From contig NZ_AEWI01000005.1 in assembly GCF_000191885.1 (NCBI RefSeq), positions 82,570 to 146,569 of the forward strand: 64,000 bases of DNA, in the 5' to 3' direction. Positions 9,149 through 17,974 of this stretch are shown here, piece by piece; position 1 is the stretch's first letter; every line of letters begins with the position of its first letter. Both the position numbers and the translations under genes were made by a program. This stretch comes from Anaerophaga thermohalophila DSM 12881 (GTDB lineage: Bacteria; Bacteroidota; Bacteroidia; Bacteroidales; Marinilabiliaceae). The notes under the pieces were generated by a model. It saw only the letters and a list, made by a program, of their open reading frames with translations, was not told the DNA's origin and did no database searches.

Positions 9149-10612
9149 TCAGTCGGAGTGCCCGGTTTCTTCGGGGTTAATATCTTTCAGACTAAAGCCT
9201 TTAGCTGTCAGTGATGAAGGTTGTAAAATTCGCAGAATTTTGCCTTCCGGTAAAATGGCAAGTTTGCTATTGCTTTCAAAAACGGTTGTGTTTGATTCCT
9301 TCATGTCGCTTGCAATGAGGGCGGCCTTTTTATGTCCGATGTAAGGGACAAGTGCAGTGGTGATGGATGGGTTTTTGAATATGTCATCTTCCTCATTTTT
9401 GGCAGAAACCGTCATATCTTTGAGTAAATTTTCCGTCATACTTTTACATCCCGAGCACAAAAGATTGAAGCTTTCTATAAAAGCCAGACCAATGGAAGGC
9501 AGGTAGGCATTAAGATCGAGACATCCCCTGGCTGCAAGATTCGCTATCATCTGGTCGTTAGCATATACTTTGTGACTTATCGATATCATGAACTCCGGGA
9601 TGACAGGATTGACCTTACCGGGCATCATTGAGCTTCCCAGTTGCCTTTGAGGAATTTTTACCGACGGATGGACAAACAGGTCGGCCGCGAGAAGTCTCAG
9701 GTCAGTGGATATCTTTTCGAGATTAACGGCGAGCGCTTTTAAAATGGCATGTGATTCTACAAGGGAGTCGTTATTCATTGTAGCGTCGACCATATTTTCT
9801 GCCTGAGCGAGGGGTAATCCTGTTATTTTCTGCAATTCTTTTGGTACCTGAAGAATAAAGAAGCGCGGTATTCCCATCCCGGTGCCGGCTGCTCCTCCGC
9901 CAATATTCACTTCTTTCAGACGTTCCTTTATGCGTGAGGTTCTCCACCAGTCGCGTGACAGGGCATCACTGTAACTGGCAAAAAGATTGCCATAGGTTGA
10001 AGGCACCGCTTTTTGCATCTGGGTAAAGGCCTGGCGAATTTCGTTTCTATAGGTTTGTTCTAACGACTCTACAGCGCTTCTTGTGGCATTAACGGCCTCT
10101 TCCAGTCTGACGGTCAATCGTATTAATGCTATGTGGAGAGCTGTGGGGATAACATCGTTGGTAGATTGGTAAATATTTGCGTGGTCAAGGGGATCAATAT
10201 AACGGTAGTCGCCCGGTTTGTGTCCGGTTTTTAGCAACGCAACATTTGATATAATTTCATTCACATTCATGTTAATGCTGGTACCTGCACCTCCCTGAAC
10301 GGCCGGGACAATAAAATGACTGAAATGCCTGCCCTCAGAAACTTCGACAGCAGCGTCCTCCAGGGCATTAATTATTTTATCCGGCAACCACCTGTGACCC
10401 CCCGGCGACGGGAGACCTTTCTCTCTGGCCGTGTCCCTGAATTTCCGATAAGTTTTGTAGTATGCCAGTTTCACCAGTCCTATGGCACGATACCATTCAA
10501 CGGGGAAAAGTGTGGAATTGTCAAAATTTTCCCGGGCACGCAATGAATGAATGCCAAATAGATGCTGCTCTTCTATTTCTTTCTTTCCCAGAAAATCTTC
10601 TTCAACCCGCAT
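9149..10612 (-). CDS. aspA: Aspartate ammonia-lyase-like protein
   Basis: This belongs to the fumarase/aspartase superfamily, whose members release ammonia or water to form fumarate. The signature loop GSSMMPGKVNP is present at about residue 320, and the conserved STNDVIPTA segment at about 150. Length (487) fits. The N-terminal part is rather divergent from ordinary AspA. In several anaerobes a divergent aspartase gene sits with hydE/hydF/hydG; this one lies 1.3 kb from hydF on the same strand, so it may be the hydrogenase-associated type, but that is inference. It starts only 12 bases after the sigma-54 regulator stop and is probably co-transcribed with it. Confidence 0.82.
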   Translation of the reverse strand: MRVEEDFLGKKEIEEQHLFGIHSLRARENFDNSTLFPVEWYRAIGLVKLAYYKTYRKFRDTAREKGLPSPGGHRWLPDKIINALEDAAVEVSEGRHFSHFIVPAVQGGAGTSINMNVNEIISNVALLKTGHKPGDYRYIDPLDHANIYQSTNDVIPTALHIALIRLTVRLEEAVNATRSAVESLEQTYRNEIRQAFTQMQKAVPSTYGNLFASYSDALSRDWWRTSRIKERLKEVNIGGGAAGTGMGIPRFFILQVPKELQKITGLPLAQAENMVDATMNNDSLVESHAILKALAVNLEKISTDLRLLAADLFVHPSVKIPQRQLGSSMMPGKVNPVIPEFMISISHKVYANDQMIANLAARGCLDLNAYLPSIGLAFIESFNLLCSGCKSMTENLLKDMTVSAKNEEDDIFKNPSITTALVPYIGHKKAALIASDMKESNTTVFESNSKLAILPEGKILRILQPSSLTAKGFSLKDINPEETGHSD

Positions 10613-10624
10613 CTGTCTCTTTTT

Positions 10625-11788
10625 TCAGGCCAAAGGCATGGCGTAAGTTTTTACATCTTCTTCAGTAATGGTATCACTGCCAAGAATAATTAGTCTTTCG
10701 ATGACGTTGCGAAACTCCCTTATGTTTCCTGTCCATTTGATGGATTTTAAGGTTTCAACGGCAGATTCGTCGAAAGTTTTAGGTTGAACACCCAGCTCCT
10801 GGCAGATTAAATTGTTGAAATAGTCGGTCAGTAACGGGATATCATCTTTTCGTTCGTTGAGCGATGGCACATGAATGATGATGACACTAAGCCTGTGGTA
10901 AAGGTCTTCACGGAAGCGACCTTCTCTTATCTCTTCCTGAAGGTTTTTATTGGTGGCCGCGAGAATGCGAACATCAACTTTTATGTCTTTGTCACTTCCC
11001 ACTCTCGAAATAACATTTTCCTGAAGCGCTCTGAGCACTTTTGCCTGTGCAGCATGGCTCATGTCGCCTATTTCGTCGAGGAAGATGGTGCCGCCGTTAG
11101 CTTGTTCAAATTTCCCTTTTCTCTGTTTATAGGCCGAGGTAAAGGCTCCCTTTTCATGACCAAAGAGTTCGCTCTCGATGAGTTCCGAGGGGATGGCTGC
11201 ACAATTGACTTCAATAAAGGGCTGACCGGCTCTGTTGCTTTTTTCGTGGAGCCAACGGGCCACCAACTCTTTACCGGTTCCGTTTTGTCCGGTGATAAGG
11301 ACACGCGCATCCGTAGGGGCCACTTTATCTATCATTTCTTTAACCCGCTTCATTGGTTCCGATTCGCCAATCATCTCATAGGTCTTACTGACTTTGCGCC
11401 TTAACACTTTTGTTTCATTGACCAACTCTTTCTTGTCGATTCCGTTACGGATGGTCACAAGTAGCCGGTTCAAATCAAGTGGCTTTTCGATAAAATCGTA
11501 AGCTCCTTTCTTGATGGCCTCAACAGCTGTGTCGATGTTTCCGTGACCAGAGATCATAATGACGGGTGTGTCGGGGGAAGATTGCATCATTTTATCAAGC
11601 ACTTCCATTCCATCCATGTCCGGCATTTTTATATCGAGCAATACGGCATCGAACTTATCTGCCTCAAAATGTTCCAATCCTTCCGGACCGTTTTCGGCAA
11701 GAACTACTTCATGCTTTTCGTATTCCAGAATATCCCTGAGTGTATTACGTATGCTTTTTTGGTCGTCTATTACTAATATTTTGGACAT
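10625..11788 (-). CDS. Sigma-54-type response regulator lacking the Fis DNA-binding domain
   Basis: This is an NtrC-like response regulator. Residues 1-120 are a receiver domain with the phospho-acceptor Asp in VLLDIKMPD and the conserved Lys in FIEKPLD. Residues 140-375 are an AAA+ sigma-54 activator domain with Walker A GQNGTGKE and Walker B GTIFLDEIGD. The sigma-54 contact loop reads GAFTSA instead of the usual GAFTGA. The protein stops at residue 387, right after the AAA+ lid (ITEEDVKTYAMPLA), so there is no helix-turn-helix; NtrC proteins usually have 440-480 residues. The next gene starts 12 bases later, leaving no room for a lost domain. It may act on RNA polymerase from solution, or through a partner. 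No cognate histidine kinase is adjacent. Confidence 0.88.
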   Translation of the reverse strand: MSKILVIDDQKSIRNTLRDILEYEKHEVVLAENGPEGLEHFEADKFDAVLLDIKMPDMDGMEVLDKMMQSSPDTPVIMISGHGNIDTAVEAIKKGAYDFIEKPLDLNRLLVTIRNGIDKKELVNETKVLRRKVSKTYEMIGESEPMKRVKEMIDKVAPTDARVLITGQNGTGKELVARWLHEKSNRAGQPFIEVNCAAIPSELIESELFGHEKGAFTSAYKQRKGKFEQANGGTIFLDEIGDMSHAAQAKVLRALQENVISRVGSDKDIKVDVRILAATNKNLQEEIREGRFREDLYHRLSVIIIHVPSLNERKDDIPLLTDYFNNLICQELGVQPKTFDESAVETLKSIKWTGNIREFRNVIERLIILGSDTITEEDVKTYAMPLA

Positions 11789-11809
11789 AATTCAGTTTTT
11801 ATACCGCGC

Positions 11810-12751
11810 TCATAATTGACTGGAAATAATTTGCAAAACGGCTCCTTCCTTCAGTGCGAATGAGCATTGCCATACTTCTTTTATTTTCAGTTCATCAATT
11901 ATAAATTTAACAATAATACTTGCAGGAACAATACTATCTACCCTGTGAGGTTCCATTCCGGGCATCACTTTTCGCTGATCAGAATCAGACGTCATAAGCT
12001 CTTTGTGGACAACCATCAGCCGTTTGCTTTCCAGAAACAGCGAAGTGAGCTTTGACATGTCGAGCAGTGGGTAAAACTTTTTGGCCAAAAGTGCTGCAAG
12101 CGTATCAAACGAACCGGACGACCCCACCAGTTTTTTTACCGGAAATTGTTTGACGGCCTCATACAGCGATTCCAGAGATTTTTTCAGGTGCTTCCGGATG
12201 GCTTTTATTTCATTCTCCGTGATGGGATCGGACGGAGTAAATTGTTCCAGCAAACGGGCGACACCAATTTCGTAGCTTTTTTTCCAGGCAACGCCAAACC
12301 GGTTGGCAATGATAAACTCAATACTGCCTCCTCCGATGTCGGTGATGAGTACATAATCTTCGTCCAGGGGGAAAACCTGTTTTACTCCGTCAAAAATGGT
12401 TTGTGCTTCTTCATCTCCCTGAATAATTCTTATGGTAAGCCCCAGTTCGTTTTTTACTTTTTTTACGAACAGGTGGCCATTGTCGGCAGATCGAATTGCA
12501 GAGGTAGCAAAACAGAAAATGCTCTCAACCTGAAACTCTGAGATGGTAATCAGATGGGATTTTAATGCTTCAATACCCCGTTCAATGGCTTCCGGTGTAA
12601 TGGTTGACTTATGAATACCTCCTTTCCCCAGCTTGGCAGGAATTTTTGATTCGAGGAGGATGCGGTAGGTGCCAGTGGGATTTATTTCTGTGATAAGTAG
12701 ATTGAATGTGTTGGTTCCCAGATCGATAATAGCAATTCTGTTGTGCTCCAT
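11810..12751 (-). CDS. Ppx/GppA family phosphatase
   Basis: This protein belongs to the exopolyphosphatase/guanosine pentaphosphatase family, which removes terminal phosphates from polyphosphate or pppGpp. The ASKHA-fold phosphate loops are clear: IIDLGTNTFNLLI at residues 8-20 and DIGGGSIEFI near 140. Its 313 residues match the short form that has only the two Ppx-GppA lobes and no HD-type C-terminal extension. It lies 21 bases upstream of the sigma-54 regulator on the same strand. A TAnnTTTG box precedes it. Substrate cannot be told from sequence. Confidence 0.88.
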   Translation of the reverse strand: MEHNRIAIIDLGTNTFNLLITEINPTGTYRILLESKIPAKLGKGGIHKSTITPEAIERGIEALKSHLITISEFQVESIFCFATSAIRSADNGHLFVKKVKNELGLTIRIIQGDEEAQTIFDGVKQVFPLDEDYVLITDIGGGSIEFIIANRFGVAWKKSYEIGVARLLEQFTPSDPITENEIKAIRKHLKKSLESLYEAVKQFPVKKLVGSSGSFDTLAALLAKKFYPLLDMSKLTSLFLESKRLMVVHKELMTSDSDQRKVMPGMEPHRVDSIVPASIIVKFIIDELKIKEVWQCSFALKEGAVLQIISSQL

Positions 12752-12773
12752 AATATTTTTTGAGATGTACGTT

Positions 12774-12781
12774 CAAAGGTA
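12774..12781 (-). promoter_or_regulatory. Putative -7 box for the ppx gene
   Basis: TACCTTTG on the minus strand matches the Bacteroidota -7 consensus TAnnTTTG, 23 bases before the ATG. The -33 position would fall at the edge of repeat C2; no good TTTG is seen there. Confidence 0.45.
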
Positions 12782-12793
12782 CAAATAATCATA

Positions 12794-12895
12794 TTCATCC
12801 GTATAAAATTTGTCTAAGTTATTGGTCTGATGGAACTCGCATGTAAGAGTTTTATACATGTTCTTTTGTGGAAAACTTTACCATGCTCGTTTCAT
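12794..12895 (+). repeat. Hairpin repeat family C, copy C2
   Basis: This is a full copy: ATCCGTATAAAATTTGTCTA, then TTATTGGTCTGATGGAACTC, GCATGTAAGAG, ATACATGTTCTTTTGTGG and CCATGCTCGTTTCAT. The ends GATGGAACTCGCATG and CATGCTCGTTTCATT are imperfect inverted repeats. It fills most of the gap between ppx and the ABC permease. Confidence 0.75.
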
Positions 12896-12995
12896 TCGGC
12901 GATTAATTGCCTGTATCATTATCCTAAAATTATTTCTCTGTGCTCTCAGTGGTTGAATATTGCACCACAGAGGGCGCAGAGAGACACAGAGTATA

Positions 12996-14342
12996 TTATT
13001 TATCCGAATACCTGAGCCATTTCCAAAGTTCTTTGTAATCCACTTTTTTTCCATACATAAGGATTCCTGTTCTGTATATTTTACCTGCCAGCCATGTGGT
13101 AAATATAAATCCGGCAACGAGTAATGTCATAGATAGCAGGAGTTCCCACAAGGGAACCTGGAAAGGTATCCGTGCCATCATAACAACAGGAGAGGTAAGA
13201 GGAATTATGCTGAACCAGAATACAATATCGCTTTGGGGATTCCTGAAGGTTATCATCGCCACATAGAGCGCGATAATAATGGGGATGGTGATTGGCAGCA
13301 TAAACTGTTGCTGATCGCTTTCGTGGTCTATGGCGGCACCTACTGCGGCAAATAGGGCAGAGTAGAGCAAATACCCTCCGAAGAAATAAAATAAAAACAA
13401 AAGAAGGGTTTTCATCGGCTCAAGGCTTCTGACCATTTCCATAGTCTTATCGAAGTTAAAACCTGGCACGGCTTGAGCAGTTTCTTCTCCGGCTTCAATA
13501 CTCTGCATCATTTCTACCTGTGCCTGGGCTCTGTCAGGCATGGGAGAATTTTCAAAGAAAACAGACTTAACCCCGGTTACTATCAGAATAGTAAGCACAA
13601 CCCATAGTAAAATTTGCGTCAGGGCAACCATAGCGAGTCCGATGATTTTGCCCATCATTAACTGAAAAGGTCTTACTGATGAAACAATGACCTCCACAAT
13701 GCGTGATGTCTTTTCTTCCATGACACCTCGCATAACCTGGCTGCCGTAAATGAAGATAAACATATACGAAATGAAGGCAAAAGCCATGCTGATTATCATT
13801 GTCAGTTCAGCAGAACTTTGTTTTTCAGTACCGTCAGTCCCTATTTTTACCGTAGAGATATCAACGTCAATATTTTCCAGTTCCGAAATAATGTCAGGCA
13901 GTCCGGAAATATCGTATGAACGAAGTCTGGCATCTTTAAGATGCTGTGTCAGGCTTCTTTCAATATGGTCTTTGACATCCATGGTAACCTGCGAATCGCT
14001 GTAAAGCCGGATAGCGCTTTTGTTATTCAAGAGGTTGTCTGAAATAACCAGGAAAGCATAATAGCCCGATTCCGGGAAATTTTCCCGTATTTTCTCTTCT
14101 TCCTGGTCTGACAGAAATTCGAATTTCAACAGTTCGGTATCTTCTATTTGTTCTGAATAGAGTCCTGTATTATCAATTACGGCAATAACTTTTGCTTCGT
14201 CGTCTTCGAGCGTGGCCAGCCAGGCGGGAATAACCATCAGGGCGGCAAAAAGTATCGGCCCAAGGATGGACATTATGATAAAACTTTTCTTTCTGACTCT
14301 GGAAAGATATTCCCGTTCTATAATTAATGATATTTTGCTCAT
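12996..14342 (-). CDS. ABC-2 type transporter permease (NatB-like)
   Basis: This is the membrane subunit of an ABC exporter. One transmembrane helix lies at about residues 20-40 (SFIIMSILGPILFAALMVIP). A large extracytoplasmic region of about 140 residues follows, then five or more helices from residue 180 on, as in NatB/ABC-2 permeases. Its start codon overlaps the stop of the ATP-binding gene by 4 bases (ATGA), so the pair is translationally coupled. NatAB-type systems export sodium or other small molecules, but the substrate here is unknown. Confidence 0.88.
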   Translation of the reverse strand: MSKISLIIEREYLSRVRKKSFIIMSILGPILFAALMVIPAWLATLEDDEAKVIAVIDNTGLYSEQIEDTELLKFEFLSDQEEEKIRENFPESGYYAFLVISDNLLNNKSAIRLYSDSQVTMDVKDHIERSLTQHLKDARLRSYDISGLPDIISELENIDVDISTVKIGTDGTEKQSSAELTMIISMAFAFISYMFIFIYGSQVMRGVMEEKTSRIVEVIVSSVRPFQLMMGKIIGLAMVALTQILLWVVLTILIVTGVKSVFFENSPMPDRAQAQVEMMQSIEAGEETAQAVPGFNFDKTMEMVRSLEPMKTLLLFLFYFFGGYLLYSALFAAVGAAIDHESDQQQFMLPITIPIIIALYVAMITFRNPQSDIVFWFSIIPLTSPVVMMARIPFQVPLWELLLSMTLLVAGFIFTTWLAGKIYRTGILMYGKKVDYKELWKWLRYSDK

Positions 14343-15283
14343 GACCGTTGTTGCTTTTGGGAGGATTGTTTTTGTTGATTCACCACCTGAATAAACACAT
14401 CATTCATGCTTGGAAGTAATTCCTGGCATCCGTGAATGTGACAATGTCCTATTATTGCTTCCAACACCTGGTTGAGCGATTGGTCTTCGCCGGTTTTGAC
14501 CAGGGCTGAGTAGTGGCTGTTTATTGCTTCGAACTTATGAAGCTCAAACCGATCCTTTAATATTTTCTCAACAGTGTCCGCTTTACCTGAGAAATCAATA
14601 CTAACCAGGTTTTGTCGATAATTTTTTCGAACTTCTTCGGTGGGGCCTTCGATCATGGCTTTGCCATTGTTAATGAGTGTAATGTGATCGCAAAGCTCTT
14701 CCACCGATGACATATTATGCGTGGAAAAGATGATGGTAGCGCCTTTTTCTTTGAGTCGCAGAATTTCTTCTTTCAGAAGATTGGCATTAATGGGATCGAA
14801 ACCGCTGAAAGGCTCATCGAAGATTAAGAGAGAGGGTTCGTGGAGTATGGTTACGATAAACTGCACCTTTTGGGCCATTCCTTTGGAGAGCTCCTCCACC
14901 TTTTTATCCCACCATGGCTGAATTTCAAATTTTTCGAACCAGTATTTCAGTTGTTTTAAAGCATCATTTCTGGAGAGTCCTTTGAGCCGTGCAAGATAGA
15001 TCGCCTGCTCACCGACCTTCATTTTTTTGTAAAGTCCCCGCTCTTCAGGTAAATAACCGATATTACGAATGTCGGCCGACCGCAGAGGGTGACCGTCAAG
15101 TATCAACTGTCCTTCATCGGGCCCGGTAATACGGTTGATGATGCGGATGAGTGTTGTTTTTCCGGCACCATTTGGGCCCAGCAGGCCGTAAATGCTGTTT
15201 CGGGGAACATCAATGTCTACTTTGTCGAGGGCCAGGTGGTTGGCAAAACGCTTAACAATGCCCCTGGCTTCAAAAAATGCCAT
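14339..15283 (-). CDS. ABC transporter ATP-binding protein (NatA-like)
   Basis: This is the ATPase of the exporter formed with the overlapping permease. Walker A GPNGAGKTT is at about residue 38, the signature is LSKGMAQKVQ at about 137, Walker B is LLIFDEPFSG at about 155, and the switch His is in IIFSTHNMSS. The last 90 residues form the extra C-terminal domain common in NatA-type subunits (DUF4162). The start ATG gives MAFFEARGIVKRF. A separate promoter could lie in the 107 bases before it, but none was recognised. Confidence 0.93.
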   Translation of the reverse strand: MAFFEARGIVKRFANHLALDKVDIDVPRNSIYGLLGPNGAGKTTLIRIINRITGPDEGQLILDGHPLRSADIRNIGYLPEERGLYKKMKVGEQAIYLARLKGLSRNDALKQLKYWFEKFEIQPWWDKKVEELSKGMAQKVQFIVTILHEPSLLIFDEPFSGFDPINANLLKEEILRLKEKGATIIFSTHNMSSVEELCDHITLINNGKAMIEGPTEEVRKNYRQNLVSIDFSGKADTVEKILKDRFELHKFEAINSHYSALVKTGEDQSLNQVLEAIIGHCHIHGCQELLPSMNDVFIQVVNQQKQSSQKQQRS

Positions 15284-15390
15284 ACACTTATGGGTTTAGG
15301 TTTGACAATAAGCTGAATTTGAACAGCCAAAAATAGTGAAATTGTTGACAGGGGCAATGGATTTGAAAAATATTATATTACCGTATTGTA

Positions 15391-15858
15391 TTATTTTCCT
15401 CTCCGGACAAGAACAATTCCATATTCCTGTTCAATGAAGCGGAAGTAATAATACAATTTGTAATTTAACTCCAGTCCGTAATCGATGTTTGGCTGGTAGT
15501 CGATCCTGGTCTCATAAAAATTACCGTAACGAATCGGATTATCATGCCTCTGATTCCATTCGGTAACATAACGCTGGTTCCAGTTTTCGTAATATTGCTG
15601 CGAATAGTAATTGGCAGGTGGCTGTGTGGCAAGCCAGGAATCAAATTTCGGATCGAGCACGATCAATTCATACTCAACAGAATCTTTGCTTTGGGTGGTG
15701 TCGTTTTCAGCCACAAGTTTTATTTTTTGTACAGGGGCTTCTGCTTTTTTTGTGGTTTTACAGGCTGATACAGCAAAGCCTGCCGTAAGCAACACAATAA
15801 AAAAAATTCTTATAAGAGAAAACGCCCTTTTTTGCAGATTTGTTTTATTCATTATCAT
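15391..15858 (-). CDS. Small lipoprotein, DUF6146-like
   Basis: The 155-residue product starts with a basic N-region and hydrophobic stretch ending in the lipobox AVSAC (Cys about residue 33), so it should be a lipoprotein. The mature part has an aromatic-rich block (SWLATQPPANYYSQQYYENW, then YGLELNYKLYYYFRF) that I associate with the Bacteroidota family DUF6146; function is unknown. It follows hisB by 43 bases on the same strand and could be read through from the histidine operon. A second ATG lies two codons in. Confidence 0.75.
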   Translation of the reverse strand: MIMNKTNLQKRAFSLIRIFFIVLLTAGFAVSACKTTKKAEAPVQKIKLVAENDTTQSKDSVEYELIVLDPKFDSWLATQPPANYYSQQYYENWNQRYVTEWNQRHDNPIRYGNFYETRIDYQPNIDYGLELNYKLYYYFRFIEQEYGIVLVRRGK

Positions 15859-15901
15859 GGCATCATCTTTTTAGAAAAAAACCTGCAATATATGTGCCAC
15901 T

Positions 15902-17050
15902 CTACAAAGCTCCTTTGGTGGACGGTAGCTGCATACTCAACGGGTCTTTTTTTATGGCTGCTTTAATTGCACGTGCAAAGGCTTTGAAAATCGCTTCAAT
16001 TTTATGGTGCTCATTCGTTCCTTTGGCTTTGATGTACAAATTTGCTGCAGCAGCATCTGAGAAACTCTTGAAAAAGTGCATGAACATTTCGGTTGGAAGA
16101 TCACCGACTTTTTCTCTTTTAAATTTGGTCTTCCAGACAAGCCAGGGGCGGCCACCAAAGTCAACAGTCACATGCGCCATACAATCGTCCATGGGGAGGG
16201 AAAAACCATAGCGTTCGATTCCCCGTTTGTCTCCAATGGCTTTTTTAAACGCTTCACCTAATGCCAGGGCAGTATCCTCGATCGTGTGATGCTCGTCAAC
16301 ATGCAAATCACCTTCAACCATGATGTCGAGGTCGCAACCCGAATGTCTGCCTATCTGTTCAAGCATGTGGTCAAAAAAACCCAATCCTGTGCTGATATTA
16401 CATTTTCCTGTTCCATCCAGGTTTAGTCTGATCTTTATTTTAGTTTCTGAAGTTTTTCTTTCCACTGTTGCCGTTCGTTCTTTAATGAAGAGAAAATTGG
16501 CAATTTCTTCCCAGTTGACGGAACACAGAACACACTGGTTTTCGAGATTTTGTTTTTCCAGCAACGGGATACCTTCCGTTTTTTCCTTCATGAGTATGGC
16601 TTTACACCCAAGATTTTTGGCGAGTTCTACATCTGTCAGGCGGTCTCCGATGACAAATGAGTTTTCCATGTCATAATTTCCCGAAATGTATTGTTTGAGC
16701 ATGCCGGTACGTGGTTTCCTGGTGGGGGCATTGTCTTCGGGAAATGAACGATCAATATGAATTTCACTGAATTCTATACCTTCACCTTTTAAAATGTTCA
16801 GCATCTTATTATGTGCCGGACGGAACGCACCTTCAGGGAAAGAAGAAGTTCCAAGCCCGTCCTGATTGGTCACCATGATCAATTCGAAATCCAGATGTTT
16901 TGCAATCCGGGACAGGTTACAGATCACCCCGGGAATAAATTCCAGCTTTTCAAGGCTGTCTATCTGAAAGTCGACTGGTGGTTCTTTTATGATGGTTCCG
17001 TCACGATCGATAAATAGAATGCGTTTTTTTGTGGGGTTGTTCATGTCCAT
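15902..17050 (-). CDS. hisB: Bifunctional histidinol-phosphatase / imidazoleglycerol-phosphate dehydratase
   Basis: This fusion enzyme does two steps of histidine synthesis. The N-terminal HAD domain (FIDRDGTII, then KPRTGML) removes phosphate from histidinol phosphate. The C-terminal domain (about residues 190-382) dehydrates imidazoleglycerol phosphate, with metal-binding motifs [12 protein letters not shown] and [13 protein letters not shown]. The frame stays open upstream to 17137, but that extra part overlaps the esterase gene. The ATG at 17050, 5 bases after the esterase stop and preceded by CAGGAAAA, gives [19 protein letters not shown] and is the better start (382 residues). Another ATG lies at 17044. 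Confidence 0.94.
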   Translation of the reverse strand: MDMNNPTKKRILFIDRDGTIIKEPPVDFQIDSLEKLEFIPGVICNLSRIAKHLDFELIMVTNQDGLGTSSFPEGAFRPAHNKMLNILKGEGIEFSEIHIDRSFPEDNAPTRKPRTGMLKQYISGNYDMENSFVIGDRLTDVELAKNLGCKAILMKEKTEGIPLLEKQNLENQCVLCSVNWEEIANFLFIKERTATVERKTSETKIKIRLNLDGTGKCNISTGLGFFDHMLEQIGRHSGCDLDIMVEGDLHVDEHHTIEDTALALGEAFKKAIGDKRGIERYGFSLPMDDCMAHVTVDFGGRPWLVWKTKFKREKVGDLPTEMFMHFFKSFSDAAAANLYIKAKGTNEHHKIEAIFKAFARAIKAAIKKDPLSMQLPSTKGAL

Positions 17051-17054
17051 AGGT

Positions 17055-17963
17055 CTATTTTCCTGTTTCGTGAAGCCACTCTGCCAGATGTGTGGTCCAT
17101 TCGAAAGCCGGACTTTCCTCTCTGAACCCGAAGCCATGACCTCCTTCTGGAAGTATTATTTCCTTTACATTTACATTTTTCTGTCGCAGCGCTTTGGCAT
17201 AAGTCCTTGTGTTATCCGCAGGAACCGCTCTGTCGTCAGCCGCATGAAGGATAAAAGTGGGAGGTGTTTCTTCCGATACCTGTTTCTCAAGCGAAAAAAG
17301 ATCGATCAGTTTCTGTGATGGATTGTTACCAAGCAGTGCTTCTCTTGATCCCTTGTGGGTGAGCTCATCTGTCATGGAAATAACGGGATAGATAAGTATA
17401 GAAAAATCCGGGCGTACCAAATCTCCGGTTTTAGCATAAGGGATTTCATGATTGAAAAGGGTTGAAGCTGAAGCCGCCAGGTGTCCACCTGCCGAAAATC
17501 CCATGATTCCGACTTTTTTGGGGTTGGTGCCAAGGCTTTTGGCCATTTTCCTGACCAGGGCAATAGCTTGCCGGGCATCGGCCAAAGGAATATAAGTGGC
17601 CTCAGAAAAAAGATTTTCGTCGGGCAAACGATATTTAAGAACGAAGGCCTGATAACCCATATCCGACAACCATTCTGCCACCTGTTTCCCTTCATGCTCA
17701 TAAGCCTCGTAGCGGTAACCTCCTCCGGGGCAAATTATTATTGCAGGTCTGGCGGTATCTGTCCTGGCAGGGAACCACCATAGTTCAGGCTCCGTGATGT
17801 TGGAAATGACCGCCGATCCGCTTTTCGAATTGTCCCGTTTTTCCTTTATTCCGGTAATTTTATTCCCGGGAATTGTATCTTCATATAGGGGAATAATGGC
17901 TTTCTGTGCCTGTGTGTTGAGCACGAAAAAGGTCATAAAAATGAAAATTATAGTTCGCTGCAT
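17055..17963 (-). CDS. Secreted alpha/beta-hydrolase (esterase) lying inside the his operon
   Basis: This is a predicted carbohydrate-esterase-like or lipase-like alpha/beta-hydrolase. It has a signal peptide ([20 protein letters not shown]), an oxyanion-hole segment CPGGGY at about residue 77, the nucleophile elbow GFSAGG at about 150, an acid residue in HAADDRAVP and the catalytic His in GGHGFGF. Its 302 residues fit xylan-esterase-like BD-FAE/AXE relatives. An exported hydrolase has no obvious role in histidine synthesis, yet it sits between hisC (11 bases) and hisB (4 bases) on the same strand, so it should be co-transcribed. It may act on acetylated or feruloylated xylan with the PUL 17 kb away; that is only inference. 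Confidence 0.85.
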   Translation of the reverse strand: MQRTIIFIFMTFFVLNTQAQKAIIPLYEDTIPGNKITGIKEKRDNSKSGSAVISNITEPELWWFPARTDTARPAIIICPGGGYRYEAYEHEGKQVAEWLSDMGYQAFVLKYRLPDENLFSEATYIPLADARQAIALVRKMAKSLGTNPKKVGIMGFSAGGHLAASASTLFNHEIPYAKTGDLVRPDFSILIYPVISMTDELTHKGSREALLGNNPSQKLIDLFSLEKQVSEETPPTFILHAADDRAVPADNTRTYAKALRQKNVNVKEIILPEGGHGFGFREESPAFEWTTHLAEWLHETGK

Positions 17964-17974
17964 GGTGTTATTGT

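Noticed and set aside
10613..10624. Frameshifted DNA-binding domain after the sigma-54 regulator
   Set aside because: Only 12 bases separate the stop from the aspartase-like gene, so there is no space for a lost helix-turn-helix in any frame.
17051..17137. Longer start for hisB
   Set aside because: It would overlap the esterase gene by 83 bases, and the HAD motif begins properly from the ATG at 17050.
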